Positions 1 to 7,712 of a DNA stretch of 64,000 nucleotides are shown piece after piece. The DNA comes from Massilia endophytica. Lineage in GTDB: Bacteria > Pseudomonadota > Gammaproteobacteria > Burkholderiales > Burkholderiaceae_D. Below the pieces are notes generated by a model that made no database searches, was not told the origin of the DNA, and saw only the letters and a program-made list of their open reading frames with translations. The position numbers and the translations under genes were made by a program. Position 1 is the stretch's first letter. Every line of letters starts with the position of its first letter. The stretch covers positions 3,906,001 to 3,970,000 of the forward strand of contig NZ_CP088952.1 of the NCBI RefSeq assembly GCF_021165955.1, read 5' to 3'.

Positions 1-602
1 TGCGGGAAGTTCAGCGTGCCGATCTCTTCGATGCGGCGCTGCAGCTGCTTGTAATACATGGCATAGCCCACCTCGCGCGTGCTGGGCGTGATGTAGGTGC
101 GCTTGGGCCGCTTGTTCTGGTCCTCGATGGTCTGGGTGATCTCGGCCGTCATGCGGGCGATGGCCTTGCTGCTCTCTATCAGGTCGGCGCCCGTGGGCGT
201 GGGATCGGGCTTCGACTTCTCCGTGACCGGGGAAGCGCGATAGGGGGTAGTCTTCGCCACCTGGGTCAGCAGGTTTTTCTGCAGCTGCTCCAGTTCCTGG
301 ATGCGGCGCTTGGCGGCCTTGACGGAATCGCCGGTCTCCATCTTGCGCATGTCCGGCAGGGGCGACTTGGCTCGGCCCGCATCGGCGTTGCCGCCGCCGT
401 CCAGATTCGCCTGCGCCAGCGCCTCGGCCTTCAGCGGCTTCTGCGCGTGCTTGGCATTGACGAGGATGACTTCCAGGCTGGGATCGGTGGGCTCGATCTT
501 GAACTCTTTCGGCGCCACGAAATGCACAGTCAGCAGTGCCGCATGGGCCGCCACGGAAACAGCCGTAGCGATAAACAGGAAGCGGTTTTCTTGAACAGAC
601 AT
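1..602 (-). CDS. TonB-family energy transducer, N-terminal part (cut by window edge)
   Basis: Only the first ~200 residues are present; the gene runs off the left edge. The protein begins MSVQENRFLFIATAVSVAAH and has one hydrophobic anchor (about residues 8-29). A charged periplasmic linker follows, with a helical stretch (RRIQELEQLQKNLL, about residue 100) and then YYKQLQRRIEEIGTLNFP, which resembles the start of the TonB C-terminal beta-domain. TonB proteins pass the energy of the inner-membrane proton gradient to outer-membrane receptors, usually with ExbB/ExbD, which are not visible here. The receptor-binding domain is off-window, so a TolA-like role cannot be excluded. The start is the ATG at 602. 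Confidence 0.7.
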   Translation of the reverse strand, partial: MSVQENRFLFIATAVSVAAHAALLTVHFVAPKEFKIEPTDPSLEVILVNAKHAQKPLKAEALAQANLDGGGNADAGRAKSPLPDMRKMETGDSVKAAKRRIQELEQLQKNLLTQVAKTTPYRASPVTEKSKPDPTPTGADLIESSKAIARMTAEITQTIEDQNKRPKRTYITPSTREVGYAMYYKQLQRRIEEIGTLNFP

Positions 603-624
603 TGCTCCATTCTACCGCGAAAAA

Positions 625-700
625 AGTTGCTTAATTGGGGACAGACCCCTTTAAGAAATTAAAAAATTTCTTAAAGGGGTCTGTCCCCAATTAAGCAACT
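625..700. repeat. perfect 36-bp inverted repeat at a gene 3' end
   Basis: Arms 625-660 and 665-700 are exact reverse complements separated by AAAA. Each arm contains the core GGGGACAGACCCC followed by TTTAAGAAATT. It fills the gap between the stop of the RNB gene (713) and the start of the TonB-like gene. It could fold as a very long hairpin and act as a bidirectional terminator. The same core words recur at 12328-12359 and, in part, at 42113-42157. Confidence 0.9.
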
Positions 701-712
701 CGTAGGGTTTGG

Positions 713-2743
713 CTACGATTGGCCGGGTTCGGTGACGACGGCTTCGCTCGCGAGCTCGGCGACTTCGGCGGCGGCGTCGGTGGGCGCGGCCGGGTCGGCC
801 GGGGCTTCTTCGTCGTCGAAGTCGAGGTCGGTTTCAGGGGCCTGGTCTTCCACTTCCAGCAGGCGGGCTTCGATCGAGAGGTCGACTTCGTCCCAGCGGA
901 TGACGTCGAGCTTGACGTGCGCGCCGCGTGCCACCGGCGGCATGCCCGCCAGGCGGATGATCAGGGGAATCTCCGTCAGACGCAGCACTTCGTCCTTCAG
1001 CACCACGGCCTCCACCTGCCTGGCCTCTTCCTGGCCCAGCCAGCGCAGGCACCAGTAGCGCTCCATGTTGGACTGGAAATCGGCATAGGCGGCGTAGGCG
1101 GCGTCAAAGGCGGAGACAATCGCGAAGAGGTTGGCGTCCTTCTGCTTGAAGGGGGCCACCAGCGGCGCCGTCACGCCGTTCTGGGCGCAGGCGAGGATCT
1201 GCCATTGGTTGACGAGGTCGGTGTAGCGGCGCAGCGGCGAGGTGCTCCAGGCGTACTGGTCGACACCGAGGCCCTGGTGGGGCGCGGCGTGCGTGACCAT
1301 GCGCACCTGCATCTTGGCGTTCCAGCCGCCCACGCCCTGCCCCTGGCTGCGGTAGATGCCGGGCACGCCATGGTCGTGCATGAGCTTGCCCCAGGTGCTG
1401 TTGGCGAAGATCATGAGCTCGGCCACGATCTTGTCCAGCGGCGCGCCGCGCTTGCGGCGGGTAATCGTCACCACGTCGTCTTCAACGTAGAAGTTGAAGT
1501 CCACGCGGTTGTTCTGCTCGGGCTTGAGGCCGAAGGCCTCGCGCTTGACCATGCGGCCCGCTTCCAGGTGCTGGGCCCAGCCCCACAGCAGCGTCAGCTC
1601 GGCCTTGCGCGGGTACTCGCCTTCGCCGCTGGCCAGAGTAGCCTCGTTGACCACGTCGTCCAGCTCGTTGTGCCGCAGGTTGTTGGCAATGGGCACCAGC
1701 TCGGCGCGCGTTTCCGTCGAGAGCACTTCCCAGCTGGACGGGTCCAGCGTCGCGTAGAGCGAGAGCGCGGGGCAGGTCTTGCCTTCGGCCAGCGTGAAGG
1801 CGTCCACGATGGCGTCCGGCAGCATGGTGATCTTGTCGCCCGGCATATAGACGGTGGACATGCGGCTGCGCGCCAGCTTGTCGATCGCGTCGTCCGGCTT
1901 GATGCCGAGGCCGGGCGCGGCGATGTGAATACCCACCCGCACCTTGCCATCCTCCAGGTGCACTACGGAGAAGGCGTCGTCGATTTCGGTGGTGGTCACG
2001 TCGTCGATGGAGAAGGCTTCCACGGCCGCCAGCGGCAGGCCGTCCGGCACGCCGGGCACCGGCACATCCGGGAACCCGTGGCCGCGCGGGAAGTTCTCGA
2101 AGAGGAATTTGGCCATGTGCAGGTCCTTGGCCGAGCCGATGCCGCCCACCGCCAGCATCAGGCGGGCAGGCGAGCTGTGCAGCTCGTCGCAGGCCGCTTC
2201 CAGGGCCTTCCATTCGATGGTGTTCTTGTCCGGCTTGAAGAGCAGCTGCTGGACGATGTTCTGCATGGCCGCCGGGAGCCGGTTTTCCTTGAGCTCGTCC
2301 ACATACTGCTGCTGGACGATGGCCTGCTGCTTCTTCTTCTCGATGCCCGCCAGCGCCGCCTTCAGCGACTGTTCCGGCGCCGCCTTGTAGCGGCCGCGGC
2401 CCTTCTTGTAGAAGTAGATGGGCGAGGAATGCAGGCTCAGGATCAGGCCCGCCGCCTCGTGCGGCAGCGGCGCGTGGCCGAAGTATTCCGCGCCCAGTTC
2501 GGCGAAGCCGAATTCCTCTTCGCCCGCCACTTCCCACAGGAAGTCCAGGTCGATCTCGGCCGCAATGGCCTTGGCCTGCTCCATCAGCGTGGCGGGGTCG
2601 GGCTTTTCGTACTGCAGCAGCACGTCTTTGGCTTTGACCTTGGTGCGCTTGCCGCTGGCCATCTCCACCTGATAGGCCTCGCCAGCCTGCGACAGCACGG
2701 TTCCGACCTTGAAATCGCCGGATTCTTCAAAAAAGACGTTCAT
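713..2743 (-). CDS. RNB-domain exoribonuclease (RNase II/R family)
   Basis: A 676-residue protein predicted to degrade RNA 3' to 5' in the cytoplasm. The RNB catalytic signature lies at about residues 246-256 (IDDVTTTEIDDAF). It matches the acidic motif of RNase II, with Glu where E. coli RNase II has the second Asp (D207). The following YMPGDKITMLP and YRSQGQG segments and the late SPLRRYTDLVNQWQ segment are typical of RNB domains. The N-terminal ~240 residues lack an obvious pair of cold-shock domains, and the last ~40 residues are a low-complexity Asp/Glu/Ala/Pro tail. The gene starts 3 bp downstream of the ubiC stop and probably belongs to that operon. Whether it behaves like RNase II or RNase R cannot be told from sequence alone. 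Confidence 0.9.
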   Translation of the reverse strand: MNVFFEESGDFKVGTVLSQAGEAYQVEMASGKRTKVKAKDVLLQYEKPDPATLMEQAKAIAAEIDLDFLWEVAGEEEFGFAELGAEYFGHAPLPHEAAGLILSLHSSPIYFYKKGRGRYKAAPEQSLKAALAGIEKKKQQAIVQQQYVDELKENRLPAAMQNIVQQLLFKPDKNTIEWKALEAACDELHSSPARLMLAVGGIGSAKDLHMAKFLFENFPRGHGFPDVPVPGVPDGLPLAAVEAFSIDDVTTTEIDDAFSVVHLEDGKVRVGIHIAAPGLGIKPDDAIDKLARSRMSTVYMPGDKITMLPDAIVDAFTLAEGKTCPALSLYATLDPSSWEVLSTETRAELVPIANNLRHNELDDVVNEATLASGEGEYPRKAELTLLWGWAQHLEAGRMVKREAFGLKPEQNNRVDFNFYVEDDVVTITRRKRGAPLDKIVAELMIFANSTWGKLMHDHGVPGIYRSQGQGVGGWNAKMQVRMVTHAAPHQGLGVDQYAWSTSPLRRYTDLVNQWQILACAQNGVTAPLVAPFKQKDANLFAIVSAFDAAYAAYADFQSNMERYWCLRWLGQEEARQVEAVVLKDEVLRLTEIPLIIRLAGMPPVARGAHVKLDVIRWDEVDLSIEARLLEVEDQAPETDLDFDDEEAPADPAAPTDAAAEVAELASEAVVTEPGQS

Positions 2744-2746
2744 TAT

Positions 2747-3340
2747 TTATCTCGTGTTCGTAATCTTGTGGGGACGCAGCGCCAGCACCGGCGGCAGGAA
2801 AACCTCCGTCACCAGCAGCGCGCCCTCGCGGCGCCGGTACAGGCAGCGCCGCGCATACAGCAGTTGTTCATCGGGCCGCGCAAAGCCGTTGCTCTCCAGC
2901 GCAGCCCGGGCGCGCTGGATGAGCGGATGGCTCGCGCGCAGCCGCGCATATTCAAGTTCGCCCCGGCGCACCATGGGGTCGCCGAACAGGGTGCTGCCCA
3001 GCGAGCGCTCGCCCAACGCGCTGAACAGGGGCCAGTCCGAGGCGTCCGCCGACATGGGCACGACCGTGTGCGCAAACACCACGGGCGTATTATCACACCG
3101 CAGCAGCACTTCCCGCTCCCACACCCGGCCGGGCCGGTGCAGGCCGATGGCCGCAGCTTCGTCGCGCAGGCAGATGGCCGTCTTCTGGTGCAGGCGCTGC
3201 ACGCGGAACGCGCCGCTGTGCGCCTTGAGCTTGGCCGTGAGCGATCCGCCACTCGTCAGCCAGTGCCGCAGCGGCTGCGGCGCATTGACGGCCAGCACAT
3301 GGCCATGCCAGTTCGCCTGGCGCAGGGACTGCTCTCTCAT
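2747..3340 (-). CDS. ubiC: chorismate--pyruvate lyase (ubiquinone synthesis)
   Basis: A 197-residue cytosolic enzyme that splits chorismate into 4-hydroxybenzoate and pyruvate, the first committed step of ubiquinone synthesis. The centre (REVLLRCDNTPVVFAHTVVP) is the most conserved stretch of the UbiC family, followed by the GERSLGSTLFGDP segment. The ATG at 3340 was chosen because it overlaps the stop of the upstream esterase gene in an ATGA arrangement; the same frame is open further upstream, but that part is only the other gene read out of frame. It is the third gene of the mpl - esterase - ubiC operon. Confidence 0.88.
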   Translation of the reverse strand: MREQSLRQANWHGHVLAVNAPQPLRHWLTSGGSLTAKLKAHSGAFRVQRLHQKTAICLRDEAAAIGLHRPGRVWEREVLLRCDNTPVVFAHTVVPMSADASDWPLFSALGERSLGSTLFGDPMVRRGELEYARLRASHPLIQRARAALESNGFARPDEQLLYARRCLYRRREGALLVTEVFLPPVLALRPHKITNTR

Positions 3341-3906
3341 GCCACCCCGCAGAAGGCCAGCACTTCGTCCACATAGCTGGCGTACTCGCTGATGGCGTGG
3401 TCGCTGCCCCGAATCACGCGCTGGCGCGCGCCCGCGTAGTGCTTCACCATGTCGCGGTAGTCCAGCACTTCGTCGCCCGTGGCGGCAATCAGGAAGTAGC
3501 GTTCGGGCTTGCTGATCTGCGCCACTTCGAAGGCGCGCAGCTCGCCGATGTATTCCTGCTTGAATTCGAAGGGTTTGCCCGAGTGGTATTCGGTGGTCAC
3601 GCCCACGTGCTTGCTCAGGTCGAGCATGGGCACGATGGCGGGGTTCAGCAGCACGGCCTTGCAGCCGAGGCGCTCGGCCATCCACGTGGCGTAGTAGCCG
3701 CCGAGCGACGAGCCCACGATGCTCAGCTCCTCCGGCGGAACTCCGGCCACCATGGCCATGGCCTCCTCCATCGCCTGGCGCGGCGAGGCGGGCAGCTGGG
3801 GGGCGAGGAATTCGGCCGACCGTCCCAACTGCGCCATGCGCTCGCCGGTCAGGCGCGATTTCATGGAGAGCGGAGAGGAACGGAAGCCGTGCAGGTACAG
3901 GATCAT
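3337..3906 (-). CDS. YqiA/YcfP-family alpha/beta-hydrolase (esterase)
   Basis: A 189-residue protein starting MILYLHGFRSSPLSMKS. It has the HGF oxyanion segment near the N-terminus, the nucleophile elbow GSSLGG (about residue 67), a downstream acidic residue in TGDEVLDYRD and a late His in GSDHAISEY, which is a complete Ser-Asp-His triad. The short length and LHGF...SSLGG pattern match the YqiA/YcfP esterases; the natural substrate is unknown. Both ends overlap neighbours by 4 bp (ATGA) with mpl upstream and ubiC downstream, so the three genes are probably translationally coupled. Confidence 0.85.
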   Translation of the reverse strand: MILYLHGFRSSPLSMKSRLTGERMAQLGRSAEFLAPQLPASPRQAMEEAMAMVAGVPPEELSIVGSSLGGYYATWMAERLGCKAVLLNPAIVPMLDLSKHVGVTTEYHSGKPFEFKQEYIGELRAFEVAQISKPERYFLIAATGDEVLDYRDMVKHYAGARQRVIRGSDHAISEYASYVDEVLAFCGVA

Positions 3907-5273
3907 CGCTTCAGGGCCTCGAGCAGCTTGCCATGCACGCCGCCAAAGCCGCCGTTGCTCATGATGACCACGTGGTCGCCCGGACGGGCCGCCGCCTTGA
4001 TCGCTTCCACCATCACATCGATATCTTCGTAGGCCGTGGCCAGTTCCCCCATCGGCGCCAGGGCGCGGCCCAGGCTCCAGCCCAGGGCCTTTTCGCTGCC
4101 GTAGCCGAAGACCAGGTCGGCGTCCTTCAGGCTTCCGGGCAGAGCGTCCTTCATGGCGCCCAGCTTCATGGTGTTGGAGCGCGGCTCCAGCACGGCCAGG
4201 ATGCGGCCCATCTGGCCCAGCTTCTGGCGCAGGCCGCCCACCGTGGTGGCGATGGCCGTGGGGTGGTGGGCGAAGTCGTCGTAAACAGTAATGTCGTTGA
4301 CCACGCCCCGCACTTCCATGCGGCGCTTCACGCTTTCGAAGCTCTCCAGCGATTTCGCTGCCTGCGCGATGGGCACGCCCACATTGCGCGCGGCGCCGAT
4401 GGCGGCCAGGGCGTTGTAGCGATTGTGCTTGCCCGTGAGCTTCCAGTGGACGGTGGCTTCGTGCTTGCCGTTGAAGATGACGTCGAAGGAGCCGTCCGGG
4501 TGTTCCAGCATGGTCCAGTGGGCGTCGGGACTGCTGCCGAACATCTCTTTCTCGCTCCAGCAGCCGCGTTTCAGCACGCGCTGCAGCGATTCCTCGTCGC
4601 CGTTCACGATCACCCGGCCGATGCCAGGCACCGTGCGCACGAGGTGGTGGAACTGGGTTTCGATGGCGCCGATATCGGGGAAGATGTCGGCATGGTCGTA
4701 TTCCAGGTTGTTCAGGATGGCCGTCTTGGCGTGGTAGTGAACGAACTTGGAGCGCTTGTCGAAGAAGGCGGTGTCGTATTCGTCCGCCTCGATCACGAAG
4801 AATTCGGAGTCGGCGCCCTTGCCCGACAGCCGGGCAGAGATGCCGAAGTTCATGGGCACGCCGCCGATGAGGAAGCCCGGCGCATAGCCGTTGTCCTCCA
4901 AAATCCAGGCCAGCATGGCCGAGGTGGTGGTCTTGCCGTGCGTGCCGGCCACGGCCAGCACCCATTTGTCGCGCAGGATATGCTCGCCGATCCATTGCGG
5001 GCCGGAGATGAAGGGCAGGTTGCGGTTCATGATCTCTTCGATCAGCGGATTGCCGCGCGAGATCACATTCCCGATCACGTAGAGGTCCGGATTCAGCGCC
5101 GTCTGCTCCGGGCCGAAGCCCTGGATCAGGTCTATCCCCTGGGCTTCGAGCTGGGTGCTCATCGGCGGGTAGACGTTGGCGTCGCAGCCCGTCACGCGGT
5201 GCCCGGCTTCCTTCGCCAGCACGGCCAGGCCGCCCATGAAGGTGCCGCAAATGCCGAGGATGTGAATGTGCAT
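3903..5273 (-). CDS. mpl: UDP-N-acetylmuramate:L-Ala-gamma-D-Glu-meso-DAP ligase
   Basis: A 456-residue Mur-ligase-family enzyme of peptidoglycan recycling. It joins the recovered tripeptide directly to UDP-MurNAc. The protein begins MHIHILGICGTFMGGLA (nucleotide-binding N-domain), has the ATP loop AGTHGKTTTSAMLAW (about residues 109-123) and the Mur-ligase segments EADEYDTAFFDKRSKF and DDFAHHPTAI. The length fits Mpl and the sequence is closer to Mpl than to MurC. It is the first gene of the operon. A divergent gene starts 67 bp away on the other strand, so promoters for both must lie in 5274-5339. Confidence 0.95.
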   Translation of the reverse strand: MHIHILGICGTFMGGLAVLAKEAGHRVTGCDANVYPPMSTQLEAQGIDLIQGFGPEQTALNPDLYVIGNVISRGNPLIEEIMNRNLPFISGPQWIGEHILRDKWVLAVAGTHGKTTTSAMLAWILEDNGYAPGFLIGGVPMNFGISARLSGKGADSEFFVIEADEYDTAFFDKRSKFVHYHAKTAILNNLEYDHADIFPDIGAIETQFHHLVRTVPGIGRVIVNGDEESLQRVLKRGCWSEKEMFGSSPDAHWTMLEHPDGSFDVIFNGKHEATVHWKLTGKHNRYNALAAIGAARNVGVPIAQAAKSLESFESVKRRMEVRGVVNDITVYDDFAHHPTAIATTVGGLRQKLGQMGRILAVLEPRSNTMKLGAMKDALPGSLKDADLVFGYGSEKALGWSLGRALAPMGELATAYEDIDVMVEAIKAAARPGDHVVIMSNGGFGGVHGKLLEALKR

Positions 5274-5339
5274 GATCAGTATCGCAAATGGTCAAGAACG
5301 GGATTTTACCTGAGGCGCTGGAAAATCCCGGTTCAGAGT

Positions 5340-5981
5340 ATGATCACGTCCATGATGCAGAACCCCTTCGACGAAGTACAGCAGCTGCGCGCCGAGATCG
5401 CGGCCGCTGCGGCCCGCATGGTGGCCCAGGACGGCGCCGACTATGGCACGGCCAAGCGCAAGGCGGCGCGCCAGATCCTCGGCGAGTCCCAGGCCAACGC
5501 CAAGCGCGACCTGCTGCCGGACGACGCCCAGGTGGAGGAGGAAGTGCGCCTCTACCACGCCCTCTTCAATGCCGACACCCAGCCCGCCCTCCTCTTCCGC
5601 CTGCGCACCGTGGCCCTGCAGGTGATGGAGATGCTGGAGCAGTACCAGCCCTACCTCACCGGTTCTGTGCTCAACGGCAGCGCGGGCGAGCATGACGATA
5701 TCCGGCTCCAGGTCTTCGCCGACAGCGCCAAGGACGTCGAAATCTTCCTGTTGAACCGGAACCTCAATATAGAGATCTCGGAATCGGACCATTTCAAGGG
5801 ACCGCGCTATGATCCCGTCGAAACCGTGAGCTTTATCTGGCAGAAGGAAGGCGTTCATGTGGAATTGTACGAACAGGACGATCTGCGCGGCGCGAAGAAG
5901 CAGCGCCAGGGCGACCGTCCCCTGCGCGCCAGCTTGGCCGAGGTCCGCGCCCTATTAACCACCAGCTCCCACGAACAATGA
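5340..5981 (+). CDS. conserved protein with a nucleotidyltransferase-like core
   Basis: A 213-residue protein I do not recognise as a named family. The N-terminal ~85 residues are helical and basic (TAKRKAARQILGESQANAKRDLLP). The middle contains LTGSVLNGSAGEHDDIRLQVF (about residues 106-126), whose Gly-Ser start and paired Asp recall the GSxxxG...SDIDL active site of Pol-beta-type nucleotidyltransferases, but the spacing is not canonical. The rest (EIFLLNRNLNIEISES, FIWQKEGVHVELYEQDD) reads like beta-strands of the same fold. ATGs at 5352 and 5355 are also possible starts; no start has a strong ribosome-binding site. It overlaps the TlpA gene by 4 bp. The function is open. Confidence 0.75.
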   Translation: MITSMMQNPFDEVQQLRAEIAAAAARMVAQDGADYGTAKRKAARQILGESQANAKRDLLPDDAQVEEEVRLYHALFNADTQPALLFRLRTVALQVMEMLEQYQPYLTGSVLNGSAGEHDDIRLQVFADSAKDVEIFLLNRNLNIEISESDHFKGPRYDPVETVSFIWQKEGVHVELYEQDDLRGAKKQRQGDRPLRASLAEVRALLTTSSHEQ

Positions 5982-6523
5982 AGAAGAACAAGCTCGCCCT
6001 CTACGGCCTCGTCGCCGTGATCTTCGGCGCCATCGGCGCCTGGTACGGCACCCGCCACAAGGCCGAAGCCCCCCCGCCCATCACCGCCACCGTGGCGCCC
6101 GGCGTCACCGGCCCCGCCAAGACCCTGTTCAGCCAGCGCATGCTGAACGACAAGGGCGTGGAGCAGGCCCTGGCCCAGCACCAGGGCAAACCGCTGCTGG
6201 TGAATTTCTGGGCGCCCTGGTGCGCGCCCTGCGTGGAGGAGATGCCGGAACTGTCTCAGCTCGCGGGCGAGAACAAGAAGCTGCAAGTCATCGGCATCGG
6301 TATCGATTCCCAGGCCAACATCGCCGAATTCGGCCAGCGCTTCAAGATTGCCTACCCTCTTTATGTAGGCGGCATCGGCGGCTCGGAACTGTCCCGCACC
6401 TTCGGCAATACCCAGGGCGGCCTGCCCTTCACGGTGCTGATCGGCGCTGACGGACAGGTGAAGAAGACCTATCTCGGCCGCCTGAAATTCGATCAATTGC
6501 GTTCTGACCTAGCAAGCATGTAG
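5978..6523 (+). CDS. TlpA-type membrane-anchored thiol:disulfide oxidoreductase
   Basis: A 181-residue thioredoxin-fold protein facing the periplasm. It has an N-terminal uncleaved anchor (about residues 5-22), then the redox site FWAPWCAPCVEEMPEL with CxxC at about residues 79-82, and the conserved cis-Pro region GGLPFTVLIGADG. TlpA/ResA-type proteins reduce periplasmic disulfides, for example apocytochrome c before haem attachment; the target here is unknown. It is translationally coupled (ATGA) to the upstream conserved protein. An imperfect hairpin (6522-6557) follows the stop and has no T-tract on either strand. Confidence 0.92.
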   Translation: MKKNKLALYGLVAVIFGAIGAWYGTRHKAEAPPPITATVAPGVTGPAKTLFSQRMLNDKGVEQALAQHQGKPLLVNFWAPWCAPCVEEMPELSQLAGENKKLQVIGIGIDSQANIAEFGQRFKIAYPLYVGGIGGSELSRTFGNTQGGLPFTVLIGADGQVKKTYLGRLKFDQLRSDLASM

Positions 6524-6605
6524 CATTTTTGGCAAGTTCTTTTTTCTTGCCAATGCTTGGGCTTAGCGGCAAAATGCGGAACTTTCGCGGAAATTGGTCA
6601 GGAAC

Positions 6606-7043
6606 ATGGCAAAAAACCTGCTGCTGCTGAACGGCCCGAACCTCAATCTGCTGGGCACGCGCGAGCCTGAAGTCTACGGCGCGCACACCCTGGCGGACGT
6701 GGAGCAGGCTGCCCAGGCGCAGGCCGCCGCGGCGGGCGCAAGCCTGGCCTGCTTCCAGAGCAACCACGAAGGGGCATTGATCGACCGGATCCACGCCGCG
6801 CGCGGCGAGGGAGTGGATTTCATCGTCATCAATCCGGGCGGCTATACCCATACCAGCGTGGCCCTGCGCGACGCGTTGGCGGGCGTGGCCATTCCCTTTG
6901 TTGAAGTACATATCTCTAATATTTACAAGCGCGAAGCATTTCGCCACCACTCTTATCTCAGCGCCCTCGCGCAGGGAACGATCTGCGGCCTGGGCATCGA
7001 CGGATATCGTTTTGCCATCGACTTTGCCTTAAAAAGCAGTTAA
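6606..7043 (+). CDS. aroQ: type II 3-dehydroquinate dehydratase
   Basis: A 145-residue cytosolic enzyme of the shikimate pathway that converts 3-dehydroquinate to 3-dehydroshikimate. The N-terminus LLLLNGPNLNLLGTREPEVYG carries the family signature with the catalytic Tyr, QSNHEGALID follows, then INPGGYTHTSVALRDAL, and VEVHISNIYKREAFRHHS holds the catalytic His region. The length matches the dodecameric type II family. The ATG at 6606 was preferred to an in-frame TTG 12 bp upstream because the family starts just before the LLLNGPN strand. It is followed by accB with a 90-bp gap, a common order in Burkholderiales. Confidence 0.95.
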   Translation: MAKNLLLLNGPNLNLLGTREPEVYGAHTLADVEQAAQAQAAAAGASLACFQSNHEGALIDRIHAARGEGVDFIVINPGGYTHTSVALRDALAGVAIPFVEVHISNIYKREAFRHHSYLSALAQGTICGLGIDGYRFAIDFALKSS

Positions 7044-7133
7044 TCTACGCGATCTTGCGCGCATTTTTACCGCTACATGCACCTTGGCCGCGGCGCACAT
7101 AATTCTCAAAACAAGCTATAAACGGAGTCTCAG

Positions 7134-7610
7134 ATGGATCTACGCAAGCTCAAGACCTTGATTGACCTGGTTGCCGAGTCGGATATCGCCGAACTGGAAG
7201 TGACCGAAGGTGAAAGCAAAGTCCGTATCGTCAAATCCTCCGCCATGCCGCAAAACCAGGTCGTGATGATGCAGCCGCAAGGCGCTCCGGCCCATTTCGC
7301 TCCGGCTGCCGCACCGGCCGCAGCCCCCGTGGCCGCAGCCGCTCCCGCCGTGGCGGCCGCCGCTGCCGAACCTTCCGGCCATGTCGTGAAGTCGCCGATG
7401 GTCGGCACCTTCTACCGCTCCTCCGCTCCGGGCAGCGCTCCCTTCGTGGAAGTGGGCGCCACCGTGAAGGAAGGCGACACCCTCTGCATCATCGAAGCGA
7501 TGAAGCTGCTGAACGAAATCGATGCCGACAAAGGCGGCGTCATTACCCAGATCCTGGTCGAGAACGGCCAGCCGGTCGAATTCGGTCAACCCCTGTTTGT
7601 GATCGGCTAA
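7134..7610 (+). CDS. accB: biotin carboxyl carrier protein of acetyl-CoA carboxylase
   Basis: A 158-residue carrier that is biotinylated and shuttles carboxyl groups between biotin carboxylase and carboxyltransferase in the first step of fatty-acid synthesis. The N-terminal helix (MDLRKLKTLIDLVAESDIAE) is followed by an Ala/Pro-rich flexible linker (about residues 50-85) and the C-terminal biotinyl domain with the biotin site EAMKLLNEI (Lys about 124). A GGAG ribosome-binding site lies 7 bp before the ATG. It is the first gene of accB-accC. Confidence 0.97.
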   Translation: MDLRKLKTLIDLVAESDIAELEVTEGESKVRIVKSSAMPQNQVVMMQPQGAPAHFAPAAAPAAAPVAAAAPAVAAAAAEPSGHVVKSPMVGTFYRSSAPGSAPFVEVGATVKEGDTLCIIEAMKLLNEIDADKGGVITQILVENGQPVEFGQPLFVIG

Positions 7611-7614
7611 GACA

Positions 7615-7693
7615 GGCCGGGCGCTTCGCCGCCCGCCGTCTTCCAGCGCCTATCCCTCATCTACAAAGAGCGCCCGGCCACCCTGCCGGGCGC
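7615..7693 (+). promoter_or_regulatory. mutually exclusive hairpins between accB and accC
   Basis: GGCCGGGCGC at 7615-7624 is the exact complement of GCGCCCGGCC at 7670-7679. That second block is also the exact partner, over 9 bp, of GCCGGGCGC at 7685-7693 (loop 7679-7684). The two pairings cannot form together. The 3' hairpin ends 19 nt before the accC start codon and has no T-tract, so control of translation or of mRNA stability is likelier than simple termination. This is read directly from sequence; no known riboswitch class was recognised. Confidence 0.6.
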
Positions 7694-7712
7694 CCACAAA
7701 CATAGAAAAGCC

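Noticed and set aside
625..700. The perfect palindrome as an insertion-sequence end or attachment site
   Set aside because: No transposase or integrase is near it, and no target-site duplication or partner end was found; related elements are all short intergenic hairpins.
719..3376. An 885-codon open frame on the plus strand across the RNB and ubiC genes
   Set aside because: It is the antisense shadow of GC-rich genes, with His/Gly/Arg-rich composition and no family features.
6522..6557. Hairpin after the TlpA gene as a terminator
   Set aside because: The stem is bulged and there is no T-tract after it on either strand.
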